Below the pieces are notes generated by a model. That model was not told the origin of the DNA. It saw only the letters and a list, made by a program, of their open reading frames with translations, and ran no database searches. Source: Candidatus Obscuribacterales bacterium (lineage in GTDB: Bacteria; Cyanobacteriota; Vampirovibrionia; Obscuribacterales; Obscuribacteraceae). Taken from it: a stretch of 64,000 bases of DNA. The stretch covers positions 62,001 through 126,000 of the forward strand of contig JAIEQI010000013.1 in NCBI GenBank assembly GCA_019747875.1. Direction: 5' to 3'. Within the stretch, counting starts at the first letter, position 1, and each line of letters starts with the position of its first letter. Shown piece after piece: positions 16,114 to 24,016 of this stretch. The translations under genes were made by a program, and so were the position numbers.

Positions 16114-17157
16114 TTAGACCTCTGCTCTTAGTTTGAAATGGCTTGGTCGTCCGTCCGGTGAGAAAACTAATTGTGCACCAAGAGCTTCCGCTTCGGAGCG
16201 TTTTAGCAAGGTAAAACCTTTCTTTCCTTCGACCGCAACGCCGTGCCAGGGAGTCATCCAGCTTTCGTTTCCAATCAAGCGAATCCCCAGTTTCTTTGAT
16301 CCGCAGGTTTGTGGATGAATGGAGAGGCGGACTGCAGCCGGAAAATGTTCGAAGATTAGTTTGCTCCAAGCATTGCTTCTTCTAATCACTTCATATGCTC
16401 TGGCGCGTGCATCCTTTTGTACAGCCGAACGGCTCTTTGTTTGACCCGCATGCATGGAATCTTCAAAGAGAAAACGAGTGATTCCACTGTACATACGATT
16501 TGCTTCTTGTTCTTCAGGACTTGCAGCTGGCGTTGCGCCGTTGCGAATTTTGGTTTTGAGAAATTCCAGAGATTGTCCAAAGCACTTCATGAGTTCGTCG
16601 CGCATTTGCACAAAGTGGAGACCATTGTAGAAGTGATCGAGATTGAACGTTGAAATATCCGAGAGACCCATTTCTTTTATAAGTCTGTTTAAATCATCCT
16701 GGTATGCAGTCACATCGGTTTCGTTCATTCCGACGACATCGCTGAAGACCCGACCATCTGAGCAAAGAATGATTTTGATTCCTGGTGCGTATGCCTTTTT
16801 GATTCGCTCACAGAGTGCGCCCAAAAAATTAAGAGAAAGCTTTTCGGCCAGGTCTGGCAGTGGTCCCAAGACCTTCTCTGGATTTGGGGATTTTCCCGGA
16901 AATGCTGGAAGTATGAAGGTTACCGCTTCATTCTTTCTGACTGCGGTGAGGATTTTTTGTAGAGGCAGCGAAGTGCACTTCTCGCATCCCACTCCGCACG
17001 AGACAGCGCCGGCTGGAACTCTGCGGAAATTCATGATTTCAGCCATTATCATTCTGGCAATGGCCATAGCAGAGTCGCCGTCTGGCGTGTTCTTCAGGTC
17101 TAGGAAAGGATGAGTGTTTGGAATTACTGTGGAAGTGGGTTTAATCATCATCATCAT
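16114..17157 (-). CDS. pvcA: Isocyanide (isonitrile) synthase, PvcA/DIT1 family
   Basis: 347 residues. The start was placed at the first of four ATG codons (17157), with GAGAG just upstream; an in-frame start at 17217 would add 20 unconserved residues. The family block is clear: ILPAFPGKSPNPEKVLGPLP (82-101) followed by IKIILCSDGRVFSDVVGM (127-144), then RLSIHPQ and the end block WMTPWHGVAV. PvcA/IsnA enzymes convert the alpha-amino group of Tyr or Trp into an isonitrile using ribulose-5-phosphate as carbon donor; the substrate cannot be told here. An unusual CX3CX2C (Cys 54, 58, 61) precedes the core. First gene of a five-gene operon. Confidence 0.88.
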   Translation of the reverse strand: MMMMIKPTSTVIPNTHPFLDLKNTPDGDSAMAIARMIMAEIMNFRRVPAGAVSCGVGCEKCTSLPLQKILTAVRKNEAVTFILPAFPGKSPNPEKVLGPLPDLAEKLSLNFLGALCERIKKAYAPGIKIILCSDGRVFSDVVGMNETDVTAYQDDLNRLIKEMGLSDISTFNLDHFYNGLHFVQMRDELMKCFGQSLEFLKTKIRNGATPAASPEEQEANRMYSGITRFLFEDSMHAGQTKSRSAVQKDARARAYEVIRRSNAWSKLIFEHFPAAVRLSIHPQTCGSKKLGIRLIGNESWMTPWHGVAVEGKKGFTLLKRSEAEALGAQLVFSPDGRPSHFKLRAEV

Positions 17158-17444
17158 CGTCGTGCTCTCTATCGAGTCGTAGGCGCGGGAATGGCAGGCT
17201 CGCTCGCTGCGGAGCAAACCGGCATTAACTGAACAGTCCAGAGAAAAAGCAGCTATTCGCTTGCCGTCCGGATTAGGTGTTACGCCCGTCTCTGGCGTAC
17301 TTGTCTAATTTAAAGTAAGAGCTTGTATTCGTCCAATGCATGATTTGTATGTTCGCTATGCATTTTTCGGAATGATGTCGATAAGTGTCCCTGGCTTGGG
17401 TTCGGGAATGCTAATCCCGCCTGCGCCGGAGGCCGCCAGCAGGG
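17158..17444. other. Divergent intergenic region upstream of the isonitrile operon
   Basis: Holds the promoter region for the minus-strand operon and, on the other side, the degraded 5' end of the adhesin-like fragment. I see no palindrome strong enough to call an operator and no unambiguous -35/-10 pair. An overlapping frame at 17336-17581 encodes nothing recognisable. Confidence 0.4.
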
Positions 17445-18179
17445 TTGCTTGCGGGCGACTCCGCAACTGTGTCGATGCAAAAATTTCCGGTGCTAGAGAG
17501 CGAAGGAGGCATTACAGTAAGCCAAAGTTCAATTCAAGGCAAAGTACGCCATATCGTCATCGGCTCTTACTTCAACAATAAAGTCCAAATAGAGGTCAGC
17601 GAAGGATTTCTGAGTGGGGATCAGGTGGGCACAGAAAGCGGAAGCGTTTCTCTCAAGGCGCGTGATGGCATAATAGTTTTCAATTCTGTTATAGCGAACG
17701 AAGGGAATTTCTCATTGCTTGCCACAAATGCCCAAGGCGTAATTGACATAAAACCGGACGCTTTAGTTGCAGCTGTTACAAGAAAAAGTTCAGATTCAAG
17801 TTCGGGAAGCCATTCCGTTAGTGGGAGTTGGCACGCCTTACCCGATGGCACCAGCTTCCAAATTAGCACCGTATCTACCTCAATTTCCAACGTTACATTT
17901 AAGAATGGTGCCCAGCTAAACGGCGGAATTCGTATTGGCGTGGACGACGATGTCCAACCGGTGGGAATAGTAGTCGATAATCCCACGTTCGATCTATCGT
18001 CTGGACAACGGCTTTTAATCGGGTCAGGAGACGATAATATCGCAGGAAGGAGGGAAAAATCTGTTCAAATCAAGGGCTTACAGCGTGCGCATTCAGAATT
18101 CTCATTTCCAGCACTTTTTGCAAAAAGTACCGTGCTGTCAAAGTATTGGAAAGAGTCCGGATCGTCAAAAACGAGTTGA
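17445..18179 (+). pseudogene. Fragment of a filamentous-haemagglutinin-like beta-helix protein
   Basis: The open frame gives 244 residues of beta-strand repeats typical of FHA/autotransporter passengers, for example SGSVSLKARDGIIVFNSVI and GNFSLLATNAQGVIDI. There is no signal peptide, no start codon with a plausible SD (the frame opens on a TTG), and no transport domain. A long homologous-style protein with signal peptide exists at 43962. The simplest reading is a decayed remnant of a larger adhesin gene, with the 5' part lost. A short soluble protein cannot be excluded. Confidence 0.5.
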
Positions 18180-18217
18180 GAAGACCCAAGCCGCTCTTTT
18201 CACAATCACACACAAGC

Positions 18218-18862
18218 ATGGTGCGTATGAAAGAAACTAACACATCAATAGTGCTAATGAGTATCATTCTCTGGGGACAAATCACAAGTATAGCTTGTCG
18301 CGCAGCTGATTCCACGCAGTTTTATAGAGAGATCAAAAATGCAGCACAAAGACAAGACCTAAAAGAGGTGGATTCGTTACTAAGGTTAGCATTAACAACC
18401 AAAGACCCTGAGCAACATGCAAGCAATTTGCGTTCATTTCGCATAGCAGTCGGATATATCAAACGAGACGATCCAGCATCAGTGAAAAGCACCCGTGCAA
18501 TTCTTGATGGAGCACTAAATCAAACGTGGACTATAGCAAAGGAAAACAAGAATGTTGCAGCAGAACTTATAGAACTCCTCGATCAGGCTGCTTCTTTATC
18601 TTTGCAGATGAGACTGCCTAAGGATGCAATTAGATTTTATGAACAAGAGTATACGTTGCGCTCTCTGTACTTTCCGAGCACCGATAGTTTGGTTTATCAC
18701 GAACGGCTTGCTAAGCTATACAGAGAATTAGGAGATCTTGAGAATGCAAAGATCCAGGACAACTTTGTCAGTAAGATGTTGAATCGCAAAAAAGACACAA
18801 CTCCGACAATCCACGTAGATGAGCCAATCTGGGGTGATATCTACAACAAGCAGGGAAATTGA
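18218..18862 (+). CDS. Secreted hypothetical protein, helical/TPR-like
   Basis: About 214 residues from ATG 18218 (ATG 18227 is equally possible). A signal peptide is visible: basic start MKETN, hydrophobic core SIVLMSIILWGQI, and a likely cleavage near CRAADS; the Cys could instead suggest a lipoprotein, though no good lipobox is present. The mature part is alpha-helical, with a TPR-like pair near DAIRFYEQEYTLRSLYF and LAKLYRELGDLENAK. Function unknown. It overlaps nothing once the shorter start is used. Confidence 0.55.
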   Translation: MVRMKETNTSIVLMSIILWGQITSIACRAADSTQFYREIKNAAQRQDLKEVDSLLRLALTTKDPEQHASNLRSFRIAVGYIKRDDPASVKSTRAILDGALNQTWTIAKENKNVAAELIELLDQAASLSLQMRLPKDAIRFYEQEYTLRSLYFPSTDSLVYHERLAKLYRELGDLENAKIQDNFVSKMLNRKKDTTPTIHVDEPIWGDIYNKQGN

Positions 18863-19159
18863 AATAGGCGATGCTTGCAAGGCGCATGCAATAGCTCTGT
18901 GTAAAACAGATAGCGCGAAAAGGACGTCCAGAGCTTTATGCCATGTATCGTGCAGTTCACGGAAATCGGAGCGATGCGATTGAGGCAAGCGCTTTGCCGC
19001 AATCCGACCTGCCGAAGTTCGATCACGTACCGTGGGGACCACGCCTGGAATCTGTCTGACCTCTGCGGGAGCGATTGCCCGTCCGAGGCTGATTCGAATT
19101 ATGGAACCCGAGACCTCTTGCTCCGTCGATCTCGATCCCTGTGAGAAAGACGTGTACCA
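18863..19159. other. Intergenic, no gene recognised
   Basis: 297 bp. A 68-codon frame (18938-19144) has no SD and an atypical Cys/Arg-rich composition and is probably spurious. A tRNA-like TTCGAATT near 19094 has no matching acceptor or anticodon arms. No clear terminator. Confidence 0.5.
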
Positions 19160-20125
19160 ATGAGTCTACCCATTATTGATTTTCACGCCCATCTGATGAC
19201 TTTGGCCGGCTTGGAAAAAGTATGTCCAGAAGAGCAGCAAACCCCATTCTTCAGGCATCTTGTTCCTATTCTTGAACCGATTGCACATCTGACCGAGCCC
19301 GTGCATGACCGTTTTCTTCGCTATTTAGCGATGAACTATCGCAATTCAATGAGTCGAGTATTGTATGCGCGAATGGGACCGTTGTTCTTGATGGAAGCGT
19401 TACGATTATTCCGGAAGCATGGATTGGAACAGCTGATTCATTCCATGGACAGAAATGGGATAAAGCACTCCGTTATCTATTCAATCGAACCGCTGACACA
19501 AACTCGCGAAATAATCGATCTCACTAAACAATATCCAGAGAGATTCTCCGTTTTCGGTTCCGTGTCGCACAACGACCCCGATCACGTTGGCTATCTTGCA
19601 CCATTTATTGAGGCGCGAGAAATTAAGGGGATCAAGATTCATCCAATGGTGGGAGGTTTTACGTCAAAAGAGTTGTTTGATTCGACGAGAGAGCTGGTGG
19701 CCTTGTCCAGCGAAAAAGAGTTGCCTGTTGCGATTCACACAGGACACATTCCCATCGAAGGCATTTCAGGTTTGACGCCTTACAGCCCAGTTCATGTGCT
19801 TGAGCCGATCATAAGAGCGTTTCCGAAGTGCAAGTTCATTCTCACTCATATAGGCTGGGAAGCTTGGCGTGAAACACTCGACATCGCATCCTCATGTCCA
19901 AACGTGATGGTGGAAACATCGTGGCAGCCAGCGCGAATTATCCGGCGAGCTGTCGAACGATTGGGCAGTTCGCGAGTCTTGTTCGGATCTGATTTCCCAC
20001 TCTTTCAGCAAGACCAAGCACTCGATGAAGCAATTCGCGCCTTGAGCCCGCGCGAATTCCGCGTCGTCTGCTATCGCAATGCTGCGAATTTGTTGCACCT
20101 CACTCGTTTTGCTTTGCCAGTCTAG
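19160..20125 (+). CDS. Amidohydrolase family 2 (metal-dependent TIM-barrel hydrolase)
   Basis: 321 residues. N-terminal IIDFHAHLM supplies the HxH metal ligands (His 9 and 11); KGIKIHPMVGGF, AIHTGH, ILTHIGW and the terminal LFGSDFP with the catalytic Asp follow in the order expected of amidohydro_2 (decarboxylase or lactonase-like) enzymes. Cytosolic. The substrate is not predictable from sequence. Monocistronic by context. Confidence 0.85.
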   Translation: MSLPIIDFHAHLMTLAGLEKVCPEEQQTPFFRHLVPILEPIAHLTEPVHDRFLRYLAMNYRNSMSRVLYARMGPLFLMEALRLFRKHGLEQLIHSMDRNGIKHSVIYSIEPLTQTREIIDLTKQYPERFSVFGSVSHNDPDHVGYLAPFIEAREIKGIKIHPMVGGFTSKELFDSTRELVALSSEKELPVAIHTGHIPIEGISGLTPYSPVHVLEPIIRAFPKCKFILTHIGWEAWRETLDIASSCPNVMVETSWQPARIIRRAVERLGSSRVLFGSDFPLFQQDQALDEAIRALSPREFRVVCYRNAANLLHLTRFALPV

Positions 20126-20197
20126 TTGTCCTCAGCCCTTAGAGTCTCTAGATATCCAACCGACCACCAGGCGGAGTTCTGGGCTTAAAGCGCAAAA

Positions 20198-20216
20198 GGA
20201 CGGATTTTGTCCGCCC
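20198..20216. repeat. REP-like inverted GGACGG...GTCCGCC element
   Basis: A short imperfect inverted repeat between convergent genes (20126-20319), similar in sense to the hairpin at 2507-2523. Its common form, a GC-rich GTCCGCC end opposed to GGAC, is seen in bacterial REP-type repeats. Evidence is limited to two divergent copies. Confidence 0.3.
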
Positions 20217-20319
20217 TACGCTGTTGTTGTCTACCGTGAAAAAATTTTGGAGTTGCTTTCTTGAGTTTGTTGTCTTGAGTTTCCTGAGTTGATGCAGGTC
20301 GTTTGTTGTTTGTTTGTTC

Positions 20320-21057
20320 TTATGCACGAGCTGGAACTGTGTTGTATTCAAAAGAACCTTGTTCTAGTTCATTGCTTTCGAGACTCACATAGTACTTCGC
20401 CCAGAAGAAATTCATGAAAGGAAGAACGAAGAACAAGAGAATGAAAAGATTGACGATTGGAATGAATGCGAGAACGAAGCTCGAAACTTGATAAAGTGCG
20501 AACAGCGCAATCATTTCGATCAGGTGTCCGCGCGTAATTCGGAAGCTCTTCTTCAACGCTTCAATTGGTCCGTGCCCATCAGCAATTGCCACCGAGAAAA
20601 ATGCGAATCGCATTGCGAGATAAATGCCCGGCACCACGAAGCAGAGCAAGCCCAGAAAAATAGCTGGTGCCATTACTAGGCTGGCGAGAAACATCGGAAG
20701 CAACTTAGGAAGTCCGCTCTTAAGTTCGCTGATGATGGTGAAGTTTTCCTTTCTAACCATCTTCAAGCAGAGGCTAGCAAAACCCACTTGCATTGCCATC
20801 ATTCCCACGATCAGTCCCACATGGAGAAGCATGACGATCGGCATTACTAAATAGAAAATCCAGCTGAGCTCATGTGTGTTTTGGGAGAAAATTCCAGTCA
20901 CCGACATGAGCCCCAATTCGACACCGATCACTGGCAGCGCTGCCGCAAACATCAACAAACCTGCGCCGATTAACTTGCCCCAGTTTGGTTTGAATTCTGA
21001 GAGACTTTCTTTCAACAAGCTAGTGATATTTGATTTCAACTCTTCGATTGACGGCAT
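20320..21057 (-). CDS. Polytopic membrane protein, DUF975/GDPD-membrane-domain-like
   Basis: 245 residues from ATG 21057, which has AAGGGG upstream. Six hydrophobic segments are visible; the stretch LGLLCFVVPGIYLAMRFAFF followed by ALKKSFRITRGHLIEM is the pattern of the glycerophosphodiester phosphodiesterase membrane domain and DUF975-type proteins: a VPGIYLAMR loop and then the AL..S...T.G helix. Inner membrane; function unknown. Convergent with the amidohydrolase. Confidence 0.7.
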   Translation of the reverse strand: MPSIEELKSNITSLLKESLSEFKPNWGKLIGAGLLMFAAALPVIGVELGLMSVTGIFSQNTHELSWIFYLVMPIVMLLHVGLIVGMMAMQVGFASLCLKMVRKENFTIISELKSGLPKLLPMFLASLVMAPAIFLGLLCFVVPGIYLAMRFAFFSVAIADGHGPIEALKKSFRITRGHLIEMIALFALYQVSSFVLAFIPIVNLFILLFFVLPFMNFFWAKYYVSLESNELEQGSFEYNTVPARA

Positions 21058-21113
21058 GACTTGATTCCCCTTTGTCCAACCCCGTGCTCTTGTCAACGGA
21101 AGGCTGAATGAAA

Positions 21114-22364
21114 TTAGGGGAGTCTGTTTTCGAATTTGGCAACAAGCTGGGTGCTTTGCTCTGATTGCTTGACCAGCAAGCCGTCAAGGTCGCGGATGTA
21201 GTTCCCGGGTCCATAGCATATGTCGATTTCTCTCTGGTCTTCTCGCCTTACTATTTCATATAAATCCGGGCAATTGGCTTTTAGCATCCCCCGGCTCTCC
21301 TTGTCACAGCGAAAGATCATCATGCCTTCGGCGTACACTTCCAGCGGGCTAGGGAAATAGGAAGTGGCGGGTCTGACCATTGCAATATCTGCTACCTCAC
21401 TTGCGGTGAGCCGCTTTGCCAGGTATTGCTTAGTAACCCGTTCTCCATTTTCGTTGAGGGGCTGACCTTGTTTGTTGCACCTGACCCAGAGCCCATTGAC
21501 TCCAAGTTTATATTGGCTTTCTGGATCGATCTTGCTTCGAATTGCCCAGCCTTGTTCGCCGGTCAGCGGGTTGTTGAAAGGAATCCAGCCCAGCTCTCGG
21601 GTTACCTTCCACCGTTCGGTGTGGTGCGGGTTCCATCCGACCCGGTAGGCTGAATTGTGGCCAAGTTCGTGGAGGATCAGCCTTTCAAGCGATTTCACAA
21701 TGGATTGACCCTTTTCCGGTCCTTCGATAAATATCTCTGGTTTTCGATCCACATTCTTTTCCCAATGTGCTCGTTGTCCGTTCAGATGTTTCGCTTGAAA
21801 GAGGTGAATGCGGATGCCTTTGTGATCCGTCACCAGATGGCTCGGAATCGCATGTATCAAGCCGTATTCCAGTGAGTAGAGTTCTGCAAGCTTAGGAGCA
21901 CGCGTTGGATCATTACCTTTGGCTCGGATAAATTCAACATCGAATCTGTTTCTAAGCTCTAGTTCTTTTTTCTCTGTTAGTTGTTCTAATCTAGCCCATG
22001 CATGCGACAACATTTCTGCTTCTGAATTGAACTGTGAAATAGCACCACCAGCGATGTCATAACTTAGAAGGATCTGTTCTTTTCCCAATACTGTCACTGC
22101 AAATGTGTAGCTGCTTAGCGTTTTCGACATAGATACACCAAAGGCTTGGCGAATCCGTTGCGCATTGATCTCTGATGGGCTTAAAGAGATTGAGTTGGAC
22201 GCGGTCAATGAAATGTCATCGGAATTTATTTGTTCTGGAAACAGGGCGTTCATTGCCAGTAGTTTCTTGCTACTGCGCGCTTGAGCAGAATAATCCGAGA
22301 AGACGCTTAGCGTTATTAGTAATGCGAGTATTCCCAAGAATACTTTTGTGTTTTCATTTTTCAT
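21114..22364 (-). CDS. Secreted zinc metallopeptidase-like protein (HELGH, ATLF/M34-like)
   Basis: 416 residues from ATG 22364 with a signal peptide: NENTK, hydrophobic VFLGILALLITLSVF, cleavage near SAQA. The active-site motif is LILHELGHNSAY (HExxH), and about 110 residues later comes SPLEVYAEGMMIFR, which in anthrax-toxin lethal-factor-like (ATLF) peptidases has the form of the downstream Glu-bearing ligand helix. The protein lies outside the cytoplasm. The family placement is my inference from motif order. Substrate unknown. Confidence 0.6.
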   Translation of the reverse strand: MKNENTKVFLGILALLITLSVFSDYSAQARSSKKLLAMNALFPEQINSDDISLTASNSISLSPSEINAQRIRQAFGVSMSKTLSSYTFAVTVLGKEQILLSYDIAGGAISQFNSEAEMLSHAWARLEQLTEKKELELRNRFDVEFIRAKGNDPTRAPKLAELYSLEYGLIHAIPSHLVTDHKGIRIHLFQAKHLNGQRAHWEKNVDRKPEIFIEGPEKGQSIVKSLERLILHELGHNSAYRVGWNPHHTERWKVTRELGWIPFNNPLTGEQGWAIRSKIDPESQYKLGVNGLWVRCNKQGQPLNENGERVTKQYLAKRLTASEVADIAMVRPATSYFPSPLEVYAEGMMIFRCDKESRGMLKANCPDLYEIVRREDQREIDICYGPGNYIRDLDGLLVKQSEQSTQLVAKFENRLP

Positions 22365-22590
22365 GGCAAGCTTCGCCACCGCTTTGTTCGACAAGCAGTT
22401 CAAGTAAATTTGTGCAGTCGGCAAGCAAACCTCAGTCTTGGCTTGCAACAAATGGATTTTTAACGGGAATCTATATCGGGATTGGCGGCAATAATTTGGC
22501 CAAGTTCCAACTTAGATCATTAGTATTTATTGCACGCAAAGATTACTGAATGAATCTATCAGTAGATCGTCGAATCGCTCTATCTGTTCA

Positions 22591-23058
22591 CTATCTATGA
22601 TTAGGATCCTTCAGGCGCATCGCTTGCACTCGATCAACAAAGTCATCGCCGCGTTTGATCGTGAGGATCGCCTGATGTCCAGCCACATATGGAACAGGTG
22701 GTTTGCCATTGGTATGTTGAATGTATGGCTGAATCTCTCCGGTTACTGTGAGGTCGGATCCCGCTGCTTGCAGTCTCTGATTAAGCTCCCGTGCCAATGA
22801 CCATACACTTCCGTTGTCGATGATATGAATAAGTTCGTTCTTGATCTGTTCACGACTGTTTCCGTCGCCGAAACCGTTCGTGCTCAAGATGGTGTTTGCA
22901 AGATTGTCAACATTCAGTGGAACTTTGTCGGTAGTCCGCGCCGGAGCACCGAATCCTTCAAGTCCTGAAAGCCAGTCGATCGGCGATTCTGGCGCGCTGA
23001 AACTCGGTCGCTTGTCGCCACTCAGAATGCTCTCGAAATTATCTCTTGCAATGCTCAT
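22591..23058 (-). CDS. Hypothetical protein
   Basis: 155 residues with GAGGTAG before the ATG. The N-terminal half (residues 1-45) looks disordered, then NLANTILSTNGFGDG, a helical NELIHIIDNGSVWSLARELNQRLQ, and an end with VAGHQAILTIKRGDDFVDRV. No signal or membrane segment. I do not recognise it. It is divergent from the gene at 23293 across a 234-bp gap that contains no clear operator. Confidence 0.5.
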   Translation of the reverse strand: MSIARDNFESILSGDKRPSFSAPESPIDWLSGLEGFGAPARTTDKVPLNVDNLANTILSTNGFGDGNSREQIKNELIHIIDNGSVWSLARELNQRLQAAGSDLTVTGEIQPYIQHTNGKPPVPYVAGHQAILTIKRGDDFVDRVQAMRLKDPNHR

Positions 23059-23292
23059 GCAACTACCTCAGCCTTTCGGCAGGAACCCCCTTCAACCCCG
23101 TACACGATTTTGCACCCTTGCATCAAAGAAAGATAGGTGAAAAACCGCATAGTGCGTTTCTACACAAAAGAAAGGGATTTTTGCCAGATTAGAGAAGACT
23201 AAAGATGTCGATGTCCAGATCGTCGGGACTGCGTATACATATGGTCAACGGGTGGGTTGGAGTTGTCCGGTGGCGATGAGGAGAGTGAGCAC

Positions 23293-23952
23293 ATGGCCGA
23301 AATTCCGAAGGAAGTTACTCCTTCCCAGAACAGTGTTGGCGCAGGTACAGATTTGATTTTTCAAAATGAACGTCTAGCAAATCCGCCGAAACTCAATGGC
23401 GATTCCGCAAATAAAATAGTACCGCCTTATGTACATGCAGATACTCCGGCAGGAGTTGAGAACGCAGAGCGCAACGGTTCCCCGAGATGGAAGCCGGCTG
23501 AGATTCCGCAAAAGGATTTAGCGCAAACATTGAAGGAATTGCAAATCAATTTGCGTGATACCCAAGATGGGCTAAAAGAGTATCTCGCAAAGTCAGATCC
23601 GAGTCTTTATGATCTCGAAATGTCGAGACGCGGTTACATGACTAATCCATATAAGATGTTGACCACAGGTGCAGGTCTTGCCCTGTTGAAATCCAATCCC
23701 AGGCTGAGCGCTCTACAAGTTACAGGCGCGGCTGCACTGCAGGGTTATGACGATTATAAGAGCTTGCTCGATAGCACAACAGTTGGTGGCAGAGCTAAGT
23801 ATGCTACCGGTTTGTTAGCAGATACAGCGATTGCCGCGGGGAGCATTAGTTTCTTGCTCGATAGTGTTCCGATGAAGTACAAAGCCTCGCTTCTTGTCGG
23901 CGGCATGGTCGTACGGGGCGCACTCGATTTGATCCCAAACAAGAAAAACTAG
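23293..23952 (+). CDS. Hypothetical protein with hydrophobic C-terminal half
   Basis: 219 residues from ATG 23293, chosen over an upstream TTG because GGAGAG precedes it. Residues 1-90 are polar and disordered; residues 115-215 hold moderately hydrophobic Ala/Gly-rich helices (LTTGAGLALL, AGSISFLLDSV, LLVGGMVVRGALDLI). This may be a membrane-associated or glycine-zipper-like protein. No family recognised. Confidence 0.5.
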   Translation: MAEIPKEVTPSQNSVGAGTDLIFQNERLANPPKLNGDSANKIVPPYVHADTPAGVENAERNGSPRWKPAEIPQKDLAQTLKELQINLRDTQDGLKEYLAKSDPSLYDLEMSRRGYMTNPYKMLTTGAGLALLKSNPRLSALQVTGAAALQGYDDYKSLLDSTTVGGRAKYATGLLADTAIAAGSISFLLDSVPMKYKASLLVGGMVVRGALDLIPNKKN

Positions 23953-24016
23953 CATCAAGAAGACAATTGGAAATATATCGACTTCGATATGAGCAGCCAC
24001 TACTGAAAATGTGCGA

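Noticed and set aside
19080-19150. tRNA-like TTCGAAT T-loop
   Set aside because: No acceptor, D or anticodon arm can be formed around it.
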